Shown here: piece after piece, positions 43,602-53,150 of the stretch | How positions within the stretch are numbered: the first letter of the stretch is position 1 | Layout: each line of letters starts with the position of its first letter | DNA from: Chryseosolibacter sp964532595 | GTDB lineage: Bacteria > Bacteroidota > Bacteroidia > Cytophagales > Cyclobacteriaceae | DNA: 64,000 nucleotides | Reading direction: 5' to 3' | Assembly: GCA_964532595.1 (NCBI GenBank) | Contig: CAZHIQ010000005.1 | Span: forward strand, 1 to 64,000 | Notes under the pieces: generated by a model | The model's input: the letters and a program-made list of their open reading frames with translations, nothing else | Database searches by the model: none | Told to the model about the DNA's origin: nothing | Made by a program: the position numbers and the translations under genes

Positions 43602-45776
43602 TTACAAATTCTCTTCCACAAAACGCAGCATAAGACTGTACAGGTGGTGACGAGTATCTCTGCCGGAAATGCCGTGATGCTTGTCGGGATAAAAGAACGA
43701 ATCGAATGTCTTCCCAGCATCGATAAGTGCCTGTTGAAACACGATCGCGTTCTGAACATGGACGTTGTCATCACCGGTTCCGTGAATAAGCAAAAACTTG
43801 CCTTCGAGCTTATCAGCGTATTGTAAGGGCGAGTTCATATCGTAACCTTCCGGGTTCAACTGAGGCGTCTGCAGATAACGCTCCGTATAGATGGTATCGT
43901 AGAACCTCCAATTCGTTACAGGAGCGACCGCAATACCCAGCTTGAAAAGACCTGCCCCCCGTGTCATTGCCAGTGACGACATGTAACCGCCATAACTCCA
44001 GCCCCAGATCCCCATCCGTTCCTCGTCAATAAAGTCAAGGGAAGCCAGATAACGCGCTCCCGCCAGATGGTCTTCGAGTTCGTACTTGCCAAGTTGCTTG
44101 TAGGTGACTTTCTTGAATGCCTCACCACGAGCGCCTGTACCCCGCGGATCAATAAATGCTACAATAAAACCACGCTGTGCCAACAATTGGTGGAAATAGA
44201 AGTGTCCTCCGCCCCAGGCATTTTGAACGGTCTGCGAACCGGGACCACTGTATTGAAAAACTACCACCGGATACTTCCGGGCCGGATCAAAATCTTCGGG
44301 CTTTAGCATGAAACCGTTTAAGGTCGTGCCTTCATCGTTCTTGAACGTAAAAAATTCCTTCGGTACAATGCCATAGGCCTTCACTTTCTCCACAAGCGCT
44401 TGATTGTCTTCCAAAACTTTTAGCGCCGTCCTGTTCCGCGTGTTGTAAAGTGTTGCTACGGTTGGGCTATGTGCGTCGCTGTGATGGTCGATGTAAAATT
44501 GAAAGTCCGGACTCATGTTAACGTCATGGACGCCAGCCGCCTCAGAAAGCTTCGTTTTCTTCTTCCCGTTTGTTCCTACCGAATAAAGGTGACGCTCAAG
44601 CGGCGACACTTCAGCCGAAACGAAATAGAGTGTTTTTCGCGCTTCGTCAAGGCCGATGAATTCCGTCACATCGAAATTTCCGGAAGTAAGCTGTCTTAGT
44701 TCACGCCCCGACATTTCATGCAGGTAAAGATGCATGTATCCGTCTTTCTCGCTCATGCGGATAAACTCGCGCCCATTAGCCAGGTAAGTGAGATCGAGAA
44801 CTTCTATGTCGAAATAGGTCTCCGTCATCTCATCTAGAATAACCTTTGCCTCACCCGACCGGGCATCGACATGAAGCAACCGCATATGGTTCTGCAACCG
44901 GTTGAGCGTTGTAACCGATAACGTATTCGCATCCTGCGTCCATTGGATCCGCGGAATGTACATGTCCGACTCACTTCCTGTATCAGCCTTCAATCTACTT
45001 CCTGAGCTCAAATCATAGATCCAGATTTGGACAACAGCATTCGATTCCCCTGCTTTCGGATACTTGTAGCGATAATCGATCGGATAAAGGGAATTACCCC
45101 AGTATTGAAGGTTATACTCCCGGACGTCCGACTCATCGAAGCGGTAGTAGGCCAGTTTTGCACCGTCGGGTGACCAGGCAAAGCCCACAACAAAACTGAA
45201 TTCCTCTTCATAAACCCAGTCGGTGGTACCGTTTATGATGGAGTTGAACTTTCCGTCGTTAGTAACCTGTTGTTCTTTCATATCAGCCAGGGTGACGTAA
45301 AACAGATTGTTCTGCCGTACAAAAGCGACTTTGGTGCCGTCGGGCGAAAACGTTGCATACGACTGAGCTCCTGATTCCGACAACGGCCGAAGCGAACGGT
45401 TGCGCAGGTCGTAGACAAAATACTGGCCGACAAACGAGCGTCGATAAATACTTTGCCTTTCGGTGAGAAGAAGCATACGACTCTCGTCAGCGCTAAAAGA
45501 GTAACCCTCAATCCTCAGCGGCGTCTCCAACGAGGATCCGTCGACAATTGTCTCAACTGCCTGACCCGTCGTAATATCGTAGCGAACAACCTTGTTCCCG
45601 GCAAGTGCCGTATAGAACTTCCCGTTGTTCATCCAGTTGATACCGGTAACCCACTTTTCAGAAAAAGTACCCTTGCGAGTGAAATCATCAACGGAGACTT
45701 TCTGTTGTGCTGAAAGAGAAAAGCCCGCAAGAACAAGCAGAACATGCAGGCTGATAGCGATGGAATGTCGAATCAT
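43602..45776 (-). CDS. S9 family peptidase, dipeptidyl peptidase IV type
   Basis: 724 residues with signal peptide (SIAISLHVLLVLAGFSLSAQ). The N-terminal DPP-IV beta-propeller contains VYEEEFSFVVGFAWSPDGAKLAYYRF, with the Glu-Glu pair that binds the substrate amino terminus. The alpha/beta-hydrolase domain has S594 in GWSYGGYMSS, Asp in GTGDDNVHVQN and His in PDKHHGISG. Expected to release Xaa-Pro dipeptides in the periplasm. A DUF-free, standard-length member. Confidence 0.96.
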   Translation of the reverse strand: MIRHSIAISLHVLLVLAGFSLSAQQKVSVDDFTRKGTFSEKWVTGINWMNNGKFYTALAGNKVVRYDITTGQAVETIVDGSSLETPLRIEGYSFSADESRMLLLTERQSIYRRSFVGQYFVYDLRNRSLRPLSESGAQSYATFSPDGTKVAFVRQNNLFYVTLADMKEQQVTNDGKFNSIINGTTDWVYEEEFSFVVGFAWSPDGAKLAYYRFDESDVREYNLQYWGNSLYPIDYRYKYPKAGESNAVVQIWIYDLSSGSRLKADTGSESDMYIPRIQWTQDANTLSVTTLNRLQNHMRLLHVDARSGEAKVILDEMTETYFDIEVLDLTYLANGREFIRMSEKDGYMHLYLHEMSGRELRQLTSGNFDVTEFIGLDEARKTLYFVSAEVSPLERHLYSVGTNGKKKTKLSEAAGVHDVNMSPDFQFYIDHHSDAHSPTVATLYNTRNRTALKVLEDNQALVEKVKAYGIVPKEFFTFKNDEGTTLNGFMLKPEDFDPARKYPVVVFQYSGPGSQTVQNAWGGGHFYFHQLLAQRGFIVAFIDPRGTGARGEAFKKVTYKQLGKYELEDHLAGARYLASLDFIDEERMGIWGWSYGGYMSSLAMTRGAGLFKLGIAVAPVTNWRFYDTIYTERYLQTPQLNPEGYDMNSPLQYADKLEGKFLLIHGTGDDNVHVQNAIVFQQALIDAGKTFDSFFYPDKHHGISGRDTRHHLYSLMLRFVEENL

Positions 45777-45852
45777 AAATGAGAGGTGCTGTTTACTGAG
45801 CCCTCAATTTTTGCAATATTGCTGAATAATCAAACCGCGCGTTCGATAAAGA

Positions 45853-46833
45853 ATGAAGGATTATGATATGATAATTGTCGGGGGTGGCCCGATTGGTCTT
45901 GCCTGTGGCATTGAAGCGCAACGCGCCGGGTTATCGTACCTGATACTGGAAAAGGGCTGCCTGGTAAACTCTCTGTACAACTATCCGTTGAACATGACGT
46001 TTTTCTCTACCTCTGAGCGGCTGGAAATTGGTGGCGTCCCTTTTATATCACACGGACATAAACCAAACCGGTTTGAAGCCCTTGAGTACTATCGGCGTGT
46101 TTGCATGGCGTGGGACCTTAATATTCACCTTTACGAGGAGGTGCTTGCTGCACACCAGGAAGGAAACGTTCACGTTGTCCGCACAGCGAAAGGTACTTAC
46201 CGGTCAGACGTAGTCGTCCTGGCTCTCGGATTTTATGACCTGCCCTTCCTGCTGAATGTCCCGGGTGAAGATCTTCCGAAGGTAAAACACTACTACGATG
46301 AGCCTCATCCCTATTTTGGCCAGCGGGTGGTCGTCGTAGGTGCTTCCAACTCAGCCGTCGACGTCGCCCTCGAAACATGGCGTAAAGGCGCCGATGTTAC
46401 CATGGTGATTAAGGGATCAACCATCGGCGACAACGTTAAATATTGGGTGCGGCCGGATATTGAAAACCGCCTCAAGGAAGGGTCGATCAAATCCTTCTTC
46501 AATTCACAGGTATTGGAAATCACGCAAGACGCGGTAGTTATCCAAACGCCGGAGGGCCGCAGGACAATTGAGAACGACTTTGTGCTTGCCATGACGGGAT
46601 ATCAGCCTCCGTTCGCGTTTATGGAAGCCATGGGTATTGCGTTCAAAGATGACGTTGATCACACGCCGGTCTATGATGAAGAAACAATGGAAACCAATGT
46701 TTCCAACCTATACCTGGCTGGCGTTGTGTGCGGAGGATTGAAGACAAATAAATGGTTTATCGAAAACTCGCGGGTACACGCCGAGATGATAGTTCGCGAT
46801 ATAATGCGCAAGAAAGAAGTCAGTGTGCAATGA
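45853..46833 (+). CDS. ypdA: YpdA family bacillithiol disulfide reductase-like protein
   Basis: 326 residues. FAD-binding GGGPIGLACGIEAQRAGL, NAD(P)H-binding VVVGASNSAVDVALETWRKG, and the C-terminal YLAGVVCGGLKTNKWFIEN are typical of YpdA, which reduces bacillithiol disulfide. No CxxC redox pair is present, as expected for the family. Presence suggests bacillithiol use, but the Bsh biosynthesis genes are not in the window. Ends one base before the convergent fructosamine-kinase gene. Confidence 0.92.
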   Translation: MKDYDMIIVGGGPIGLACGIEAQRAGLSYLILEKGCLVNSLYNYPLNMTFFSTSERLEIGGVPFISHGHKPNRFEALEYYRRVCMAWDLNIHLYEEVLAAHQEGNVHVVRTAKGTYRSDVVVLALGFYDLPFLLNVPGEDLPKVKHYYDEPHPYFGQRVVVVGASNSAVDVALETWRKGADVTMVIKGSTIGDNVKYWVRPDIENRLKEGSIKSFFNSQVLEITQDAVVIQTPEGRRTIENDFVLAMTGYQPPFAFMEAMGIAFKDDVDHTPVYDEETMETNVSNLYLAGVVCGGLKTNKWFIENSRVHAEMIVRDIMRKKEVSVQ

Positions 46834-46834
46834 T

Positions 46835-47707
46835 CTATAGAAATCGCCGTAGCAAGGCGAGCAGTTGATTTCTGTAACCTGCTCCGAAAAGGTTTACGTG
46901 GACCAGAAGCGGATATAGGTTATAGAGATCCAGCCGTTCTTCATAACCCGGCGCAAGGGGATAACACTTGTTATAGTATTCGAGCCAACGCCCATCAAAT
47001 CCGCCGAATAGTCGTGTCATCGCTATGTCTACTTCCCGGTGTCCATAGTAGACCGCTGGATCGATGAGACATGGCAGGCCCTGCTCGTCGGTCATAAGAT
47101 TCCCGCTCCATAGATCGCCGTGGAGGAGCGACATTGGTTCCTCAGGAATAATATCGTTCAGTTTCCTATAAAGGTCTTCAAAGAACCGCGCTTCCCCCAC
47201 CTCGAGAGCGCGGTTGTCAACGGCTTGGCTCACCAACGGTTGGAGCCTGTACTCAACAAAGAAGTCAATCCAAGACGGCAACTGTTTGTTTTTTTGAGGT
47301 AGCGATCCAATGTAGTTGTCGTGGTCGAGACCGCTGTGAGAATGTGGCTCTTTGTGAATTGATGCCAAGCCCTCGGCGAAATGTTTCCAGTAGGTCTGGG
47401 TACGGCGTCCCTCAACGATGAATTCCAGCAGCAAGTATTGGAATTCCCCTACCTCACCCATTTCATGAACGTTCGGAATTCGTATTGAACCCACGTTGCG
47501 CAAAAGGGAGAGTCCCTTTGCTTCCGCTTCAAACATACCCGGGAGAGATTTAGCATCATTCCACTTCAAAAAGAACTCTCCGCGAAGGGTCGTGAGCCTT
47601 CCTCCGTGATTTATACATCCTCCTCCCAGTCTTGAAAATGATCGAATCTCAGTACCTAAGCGCTCGGCGATATCTCGTTCAATAACTTGTGGAATTCCGC
47701 TACTCAT
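46835..47707 (-). CDS. Fructosamine kinase family protein
   Basis: 290 residues from the ATG at 47707 (MSSGIPQVIERDIAERLG); ATGs at 47716 and 47749 are alternatives. Kinase-fold motifs: SRLGGGCINHGGRL, FFLKWND with the ATP-binding Lys, SLLHGDLWSGNLM with the catalytic Asp, and CLIDPAVYYGHREVDIAMT with the metal-binding Asp. Members phosphorylate ketoamines to remove protein glycation. Its 5' end lies downstream of the TonB receptor gene on the same strand. Confidence 0.92.
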   Translation of the reverse strand: MSSGIPQVIERDIAERLGTEIRSFSRLGGGCINHGGRLTTLRGEFFLKWNDAKSLPGMFEAEAKGLSLLRNVGSIRIPNVHEMGEVGEFQYLLLEFIVEGRRTQTYWKHFAEGLASIHKEPHSHSGLDHDNYIGSLPQKNKQLPSWIDFFVEYRLQPLVSQAVDNRALEVGEARFFEDLYRKLNDIIPEEPMSLLHGDLWSGNLMTDEQGLPCLIDPAVYYGHREVDIAMTRLFGGFDGRWLEYYNKCYPLAPGYEERLDLYNLYPLLVHVNLFGAGYRNQLLALLRRFL

Positions 47708-47779
47708 GTATTTCATTAGTCCGCCTTGGTTCACTCCAGCGATCACCAACTCCCTGATTCGTCATTCGTAAATCGTACT

Positions 47780-49822
47780 TCACCGCTGGCCGAGCGTATA
47801 CAGCACTCCGGCGTAATAATTTCGCGGGCGGGCGGCGTTGTAGTAGCGGCCGCCGAAAGCATTGAGGTCATTTCCAAGGCTGTACCGCTCGTCCAAAAGA
47901 TTGTCGGCTCCGCCAAATATCCGAATGTGTGACTTGCCTCCAGCACTCAGGTTGCAATCGAACCGCAGCCCAACCAATGTATAGCTGTCGGCATACTCCG
48001 TGTTCCTGTCATTCAGTGGAATTTCATCGACGTAATTCACGGTAAGGTGGGCTTCGAAATACCGCGCAAACCGCGCGTCTACCCCTCCCGACAGCATGTT
48101 GGGGGCTATGCCTGTCAGTTCATTGCCCGAGAAATCTTCATCCTGCACGACGTAATCCTTATACCGGTAATGTTGATGACCATAGCTCAGCCATACCTTT
48201 AGCGGTGATCTGTCAACTGCGCCGAAGTTGTACGAAACAAGGGCTTCAACTCCAATTTGCGCCGTCTTTCCCGCGTTAATAAACCAATCGGCTCCGTCAA
48301 CGCTTCGTTGAACGACTAGAGTATTACGCATGGAGAAATCATAGCCCACCAGGTCAAACCCTACGCGTTCGCCGACATTACCCCGCACACCCAGCTCAAC
48401 GTTGTTTCCCCTTTCCGCTTTCAAGCTTCGGTTAAAGACGTTGGTGGATGGACGAACCTCGGCGAGCGTTGGAGGTGAAAACCCGTTACTGTAGCTAGCA
48501 AAGACGGAAACATCGTCGGAGAACTTCTTGAGCACGGCCAGGCGCGGAGAGAATACGGCGTTGAAGTTCTTGCTGTGCGTTACGCGTGGAGCGGGGTCGT
48601 TGCGCAGAAAATCATAGCCAAGAAAGTTCACGCTTCCTCCCAATGTCACAAAAAATCCTTTTGAAAATTCCAGGTCGGCCTGCGCGAAAACGAGTCCTGC
48701 TCTCGAGGTCAGATCATCGCTTACCTGAAGGGTGTCCTGTTTTCCCTCCTTATTACCATAAACCCTTATGGGAGATATAAAGTGTTGGTATTCCGCGCCG
48801 AATGCAATTTTGCCGTTCAAGCCCGTTTTATCGACCAGCTTGCGAGCGGTTGTCGTTCGCAGGCCAAAGTTCGTTTCTTCGCGCGCTTCGTAATTCCGAA
48901 TGGACGGATTATCGAAGTCGGTATACGCCGCGTATATGCCCGTGGTTGTCGTCCACAGATTACTCCAGTCGTGGTCGTAAACTACGCCTCCATAGCCTGT
49001 GTTGTTGGTAATTGCAGCCCGTGCATCGACTGCACCGAGGGCACCCGGAGGGCCAGACCGGGCCTGCGACGGATTGTCTTTGTATTGCTGGAGCGTTAAG
49101 CCTCCGGGTGTTTGGTAATAGACGTCGGAGTACACCAGCATCGCCGTGATCGACCCGCGACTGCCTGCTCTCGTGGTGACTTCCGCATTCAGAGCAGTCC
49201 TTTCAAACTCCGTTTGTTCCCGATAGCCGTCCGATCGATGGTGTACGAGTTGGACATTCGCCGTGGCCTCATCGCCGCGAATCTGTCCACCAGCTTGATA
49301 CCGTTGCAGTCCATAACTTCCAAATGTTATTCCGGCCTGCAGATTGGATTCATTTACCTGCGGACTCTTCAACAGTAACACGCCACCCGTTCCGGCACCA
49401 TAGAGACTACCTCCCGGGCCTTTGATGACTTCAATACTTCCTACAGATGAAAAGTCGAGTAGATTGAGGTAGGTGTTTCCGCCCCCGTCCGTAAAAGGCA
49501 GCCCATTCCAATATACTTTTACATTCCTTACCCCAAAGGGAGATCGTAGCGAACTACCCCGAATGGAGAATCTGTAGCTACCCGGTGAGCGCTCTTCCAT
49601 CCGCACTCCGGGAAGGGTATTTACCGCAGAAAGAAGCGACGCATTCGTAAACCGATCAAGTTCGGTTTTTCTCAGAATACCGATTGACGCCGGTACTTCC
49701 TGCAGTCGGCGGTTGGTTTCAAACGCGTCAATGACGACTTCCTGCAGCATTCGTGTAGAATCCACTTGTGCTGACACAGTCGCCACAGACAGCATCATCA
49801 ATAAAAAGAATGAAAGTCTCAT
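47780..49822 (-). CDS. TonB-dependent outer-membrane receptor
   Basis: 680 residues. A signal peptide (FFLLMMLSVATVSAQ) is followed by a TonB box-like MLQEVVIDAF and a plug domain (SLLSAVNTLPGVRMEERSPG, FSIRGSSLRSPFGVRNVKV, IEVIKGPGGSLYGAGTGGV). A 22-strand barrel with the usual terminal segment (YYAGVLYTLG) completes it. It lacks the N-terminal carboxypeptidase-D-like domain of SusC proteins and no SusD is nearby, so a siderophore or metal-complex substrate is more likely than glycans. Substrate not determinable. ispH lies 50 bp upstream on the same strand. Confidence 0.94.
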   Translation of the reverse strand: MRLSFFLLMMLSVATVSAQVDSTRMLQEVVIDAFETNRRLQEVPASIGILRKTELDRFTNASLLSAVNTLPGVRMEERSPGSYRFSIRGSSLRSPFGVRNVKVYWNGLPFTDGGGNTYLNLLDFSSVGSIEVIKGPGGSLYGAGTGGVLLLKSPQVNESNLQAGITFGSYGLQRYQAGGQIRGDEATANVQLVHHRSDGYREQTEFERTALNAEVTTRAGSRGSITAMLVYSDVYYQTPGGLTLQQYKDNPSQARSGPPGALGAVDARAAITNNTGYGGVVYDHDWSNLWTTTTGIYAAYTDFDNPSIRNYEAREETNFGLRTTTARKLVDKTGLNGKIAFGAEYQHFISPIRVYGNKEGKQDTLQVSDDLTSRAGLVFAQADLEFSKGFFVTLGGSVNFLGYDFLRNDPAPRVTHSKNFNAVFSPRLAVLKKFSDDVSVFASYSNGFSPPTLAEVRPSTNVFNRSLKAERGNNVELGVRGNVGERVGFDLVGYDFSMRNTLVVQRSVDGADWFINAGKTAQIGVEALVSYNFGAVDRSPLKVWLSYGHQHYRYKDYVVQDEDFSGNELTGIAPNMLSGGVDARFARYFEAHLTVNYVDEIPLNDRNTEYADSYTLVGLRFDCNLSAGGKSHIRIFGGADNLLDERYSLGNDLNAFGGRYYNAARPRNYYAGVLYTLGQR

Positions 49823-49872
49823 ACTGCAATAGTATACAAAAATTGCTGAGACCCGGTTGTACTTTTACATGA

Positions 49873-51096
49873 CTACTGTTTCCATTCTTCCAGGAGTTGC
49901 TCCACCCGTCTGGAAGACGGGAAAAACTCAAGCAAGCGCAGCAACACGCGGTCGATCAACGTGTCGGGGCATGATGCTCCGCTGGTCAGTACGATGCGAA
50001 CGGGATCTTTCTCCGGCAGGAAATCGTGTGAAACGAGATGACGTTTATTCGGGTAGTCAAAGTGGTGGATTTCCTTCGCCGACTTGATCTCAGTATCGGA
50101 ATTTATGAAATAGGTCGGGAACTTGCGCGCGCAGAGCTCGACGATGTGCGAGGTGTTTGAGCTGTTATAGCCTCCCACAACTATGGCCAGGTCGGCGTCT
50201 TGTTCGAGCAGTTGATACGTGGCGTCCTGATTGTCGTTCGTCGCATAACAAAGCGTATCGCGGGTGTCGGCAATGTGAGCCTTTATGTTTTCAGCCCCGT
50301 ATTTTTCGATCATTACTCCGCGGAAATAATCAGCAATGGCCTGCGTTTCTGTGGCAAGCATTGTCGTTTGATTCACCACGCCGACACGTGACAGGTCCCG
50401 ATCGGGATCAAATCCCGGCGACATCTTCTCTGCGAAGAAATCGAAGAATGCTTCGCGCGACAGCCTCCCCAATATATAAGCTCCGACGCGTTCGGCATCG
50501 CTCATGTCCCGGACAATAATAGCGGGCGCTGCCTGGGCGCTGTGCGAGAACGTGGCCCTTGTCTCTTCATGGCGTGGCTTGCCGTGGATAATCACGGTAT
50601 ATGATTCCCCGCCAAGCTTTTGAGCTCGCTTCCAGACTTTTTCAACAAATGGACAGGTAGTGTTGTATTTCTGAACCTCGACGCCCTTGTCAAGCAACAA
50701 ATTCTCTATTTCTACAGTAGTTCCGAAAGCGGGAATTATCACGACATCGTCAGAATGGATGTCATCCCAGGGGATCAACTGTTGCCCGTCGGTATCCATG
50801 ATGAACTGAATTCCTCTTTCGAGCAAATCATTGTTGACCTCCTGATTGTGGATCATCTGACTGAGCAGAAAAACGCGCTTATCGCCGTTCTCTTCCAGAG
50901 CGCGATAACTGATTTCAATAGCGTTTTCTACGCCATAGCAAAAGCCGAAGTGCCGTGCGAGAAAAAAAACAACCGGGCCGAAATCAAGAACGGAAGGGGC
51001 AAAATCCTGTTTACGATGGTCCTTTAACCTTCGTAACTCCTTGATTCTCCCCGTCAGACCCGAGCGGTAGTATAAGGGTATGTCAAACTTTTTGAT
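49873..51096 (-). CDS. ispH: 4-hydroxy-3-methylbut-2-enyl diphosphate reductase, non-AUG start
   Basis: 407 residues if initiated at an ATC codon at 51096. The long Bacteroidota IspH form begins KKFDIPLYYRS and contains the first Fe-S cysteine C53 in RHFGFCYGVENAIEI, C148 in NTTCPFVEKVW, and a third Cys in DTRDTLCYATN. The first in-frame ATG is at 50856 and would remove C53, and between the in-frame TAA at 51106-51108 and that ATG there is no ATG, GTG or TTG. The ATC aligns with the Met expected in relatives. Either ATC (or a CTG/ATA just downstream) initiates, or the read has a base error. Enzyme role: last step of the MEP isoprenoid pathway. Confidence 0.93.
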   Translation of the reverse strand: MKKFDIPLYYRSGLTGRIKELRRLKDHRKQDFAPSVLDFGPVVFFLARHFGFCYGVENAIEISYRALEENGDKRVFLLSQMIHNQEVNNDLLERGIQFIMDTDGQQLIPWDDIHSDDVVIIPAFGTTVEIENLLLDKGVEVQKYNTTCPFVEKVWKRAQKLGGESYTVIIHGKPRHEETRATFSHSAQAAPAIIVRDMSDAERVGAYILGRLSREAFFDFFAEKMSPGFDPDRDLSRVGVVNQTTMLATETQAIADYFRGVMIEKYGAENIKAHIADTRDTLCYATNDNQDATYQLLEQDADLAIVVGGYNSSNTSHIVELCARKFPTYFINSDTEIKSAKEIHHFDYPNKRHLVSHDFLPEKDPVRIVLTSGASCPDTLIDRVLLRLLEFFPSSRRVEQLLEEWKQ

Positions 51097-51121
51097 GGCC
51101 GTACTTTAACAATCCTAACCG

Positions 51122-51129
51122 CAAAGATA
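51122..51129 (-). promoter_or_regulatory. Putative -7 box of ispH
   Basis: Minus-strand TATCTTTG, an exact TAnnTTTG match, 25 bp upstream of the ATC codon proposed as ispH start. The short distance supports initiation near that codon. No clear -33 TTG. Confidence 0.45.
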
Positions 51130-51192
51130 GGCGCTTTGTTCGATCAGCGGGGTAAATTGATAGAATGTATGCGGCCGTAGAGGCCACATACA

Positions 51193-51363
51193 CTATGCAG
51201 CTTTATGAAGCTTATCCTCTCTGATGGTATTGATCCGAGGCTCCTTCTTTTCAAGGTCAAACCACATCACTTCCACCAGATTCTTCTTGATGTACTTAAG
51301 TACTTCCATCACTTTTCCGTCTTTACTGCGGACATGGTCTCCTTTTCTAAACAATCTTCTCAT
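51193..51363 (-). CDS. Small YodC-like protein
   Basis: 56 residues, starting MRRLFRKGDHVRSKDGKVME and ending in a basic tail. The pattern KGDxVRSKDG...VEVMWFD...LHKA resembles the YodC/DUF2158 small-protein fold, an SH3-like barrel with a conserved W-F pair. No known function. It is on the same strand as the DegP gene upstream (23 bp away) and precedes ispH. Confidence 0.65.
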   Translation of the reverse strand: MRRLFRKGDHVRSKDGKVMEVLKYIKKNLVEVMWFDLEKKEPRINTIREDKLHKAA

Positions 51364-51386
51364 ATATCAACCAATTGTCATAAGTT

Positions 51387-52880
51387 CTACTTTCTGAACG
51401 CGTAATTATATTCCGCCCGAGGATTGTTGCGATACGTTCCGGAAAGAATCACGAGCTCGCCGGTTTTGATGTTGCCGAGGATCGAATTAAACTCCTTGAC
51501 AGATTTCACCGGCTTGTCATTTACCCGCGTGATGATAAATCCATCGCGGATGTCAGTGTACCGCGCAAGCTTTCCGTTACCCACCGACTTGACCAACACA
51601 CCGTGATCCAGTCCCATACTTTTCAACGCCTCGGAACTAAGGTCCTCTACAGCGAAGCCAGCGTCAGCCAACGCTTTGGGTTCTTCGGCGCGGACAGGGC
51701 CAACGCGACCATCGCGGGTCTTCAGCACCACAGGGATTGTAACTTCTTTACCTTTCCTATTGACTGTGATATCGACCTTGTCGCCGGGGCGGCGGGTACC
51801 AATATACTCAATTAGTTGAGTATTTGAACGAATCGGACGATCATCTATGCGGACGACTACGTCTCCCTCTTTCAATCCTGCCTCCCGGGCCGAGCTGTTC
51901 TCTGCAAATCCCGAGATGTAGGCTCCAGCATTCACCTCCAAATCCCGTTCCTGGGCCAGTTGCGTATTGACGCTTGTAATTGACACGCCGAGCCATCCGC
52001 GCTGAACCACTCCATATTCAATAAGATCCTCAACCACCTTGCTGACAATATTCGAAGGAACGGCGAACCCGTACCCTGAGTAAGATCCGGTGGGGCTGGC
52101 AATCGCGGTATTAATACCCAGAAGCCCCCCCTGGAGGTTCACCAGCGCTCCGCCACTATTGCCTGGATTGATCGCAGCATCAGTCTGAATAAACGATTCG
52201 ATCGCCGTGCTTCCTTGTTCCGTCTGACGGCTGAGGATATTAATGTTTCGCCCTTTGGCACTAATAATACCCGCGGTCACCGTAGAGGTTAGATTAAAGG
52301 GGTTTCCAACGGCGAGTACCCATTCGCCCACACGTGCATTGTTAGAGTCCACAAAAGAAAGGAACGGAAGGTCCTTCTCCTCGATTTTAATCACTGCCAA
52401 ATCGGTATCGGGATCCGTACCAACCAGCTGTGCCGTGTACGTGCGATTGTCATACAGAGCCACCTGGATCTCATCGGCATCGCGTACCACGTGGTTGTTA
52501 GTCACAATGTAACCTTCTGAATTGATGATAACGCCGGAACCAGCACTTTGAGATTCTCGCGGGCTCTGCGGAATCATCGGCCCAAAGAAGTCGCGGAAGG
52601 CCTCCGGAAGCTCATAGTAAGGTCGCTGAGATCCCCTATAGGTAGAGCGGATATGCACTACAGCCGGCATTACTTTTTCAGCGGCAACCGTAAAGTCAAG
52701 TGGGACCGCCTTGCCACTGTCATCGACGGCATAGGCAACGCGACTCAGAGGTACGCTCGACGTATAATTCATGACAACCTTGTTGTCACCGCCCGAACCC
52801 TTCTGAGTAAATTCAAATGTCGCTACTGTACAAAGACTGCCGAGAACGGCAGCGACGAAAAGTGTTGCAAGTCGCTTCAT
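51387..52880 (-). CDS. Periplasmic serine protease, DegP/HtrA family
   Basis: 497 residues with an N-terminal signal or anchor (LATLFVAAVLGSLCTVATF). The trypsin-like domain has the triad H130 (VTNNHVVRD), D160 (DPDTDLAVIKI) and S242 (NPGNSGGALVN). Two PDZ domains follow: the first with YISGFAENSSAREAGLKEGDVV, the second weaker (DIRDGFIITRVNDKPVKS). This is the Do-family layout. It degrades or refolds damaged envelope proteins. No regulatory site recognised upstream. Confidence 0.96.
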   Translation of the reverse strand: MKRLATLFVAAVLGSLCTVATFEFTQKGSGGDNKVVMNYTSSVPLSRVAYAVDDSGKAVPLDFTVAAEKVMPAVVHIRSTYRGSQRPYYELPEAFRDFFGPMIPQSPRESQSAGSGVIINSEGYIVTNNHVVRDADEIQVALYDNRTYTAQLVGTDPDTDLAVIKIEEKDLPFLSFVDSNNARVGEWVLAVGNPFNLTSTVTAGIISAKGRNINILSRQTEQGSTAIESFIQTDAAINPGNSGGALVNLQGGLLGINTAIASPTGSYSGYGFAVPSNIVSKVVEDLIEYGVVQRGWLGVSITSVNTQLAQERDLEVNAGAYISGFAENSSAREAGLKEGDVVVRIDDRPIRSNTQLIEYIGTRRPGDKVDITVNRKGKEVTIPVVLKTRDGRVGPVRAEEPKALADAGFAVEDLSSEALKSMGLDHGVLVKSVGNGKLARYTDIRDGFIITRVNDKPVKSVKEFNSILGNIKTGELVILSGTYRNNPRAEYNYAFRK

Positions 52881-53075
52881 AGTAAGGCTATTTTCTCTGA
52901 AATTCTGTCAGTTCCTGATTTCACAACCTAAAACACGCGAAAAACGTGCCGAAACAATTCTTTCTGCGGCTGTGGGCTTTTTTACTACGAAAACTAAGGT
53001 GGAGAGGTTGCCGGGAGACTCTCCCGGGAGCGCGGCGGATGGCACAACTGTCACCCTTAGTGCGGTATTTTTGAA

Positions 53076-53099
53076 CCGGCCGAACAACTTTTTGGCCGG
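53076..53099. other. Inverted repeat in the gap upstream of degP
   Basis: CCGGCC (53076-53081) and GGCCGG (53094-53099) flank a 12-base loop. A second GC-rich repeat (CCGGGA and TCCCGG) lies near 53013-53030. The gap 52881-53150 otherwise shows no gene that I can support. Neither repeat has a T-run, so they are not called terminators. Confidence 0.35.
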
Positions 53100-53150
53100 A
53101 GTGTGCATCCTGCCAGGTAGGAATGGAGTACTTCCTATGACAAGGATGAC

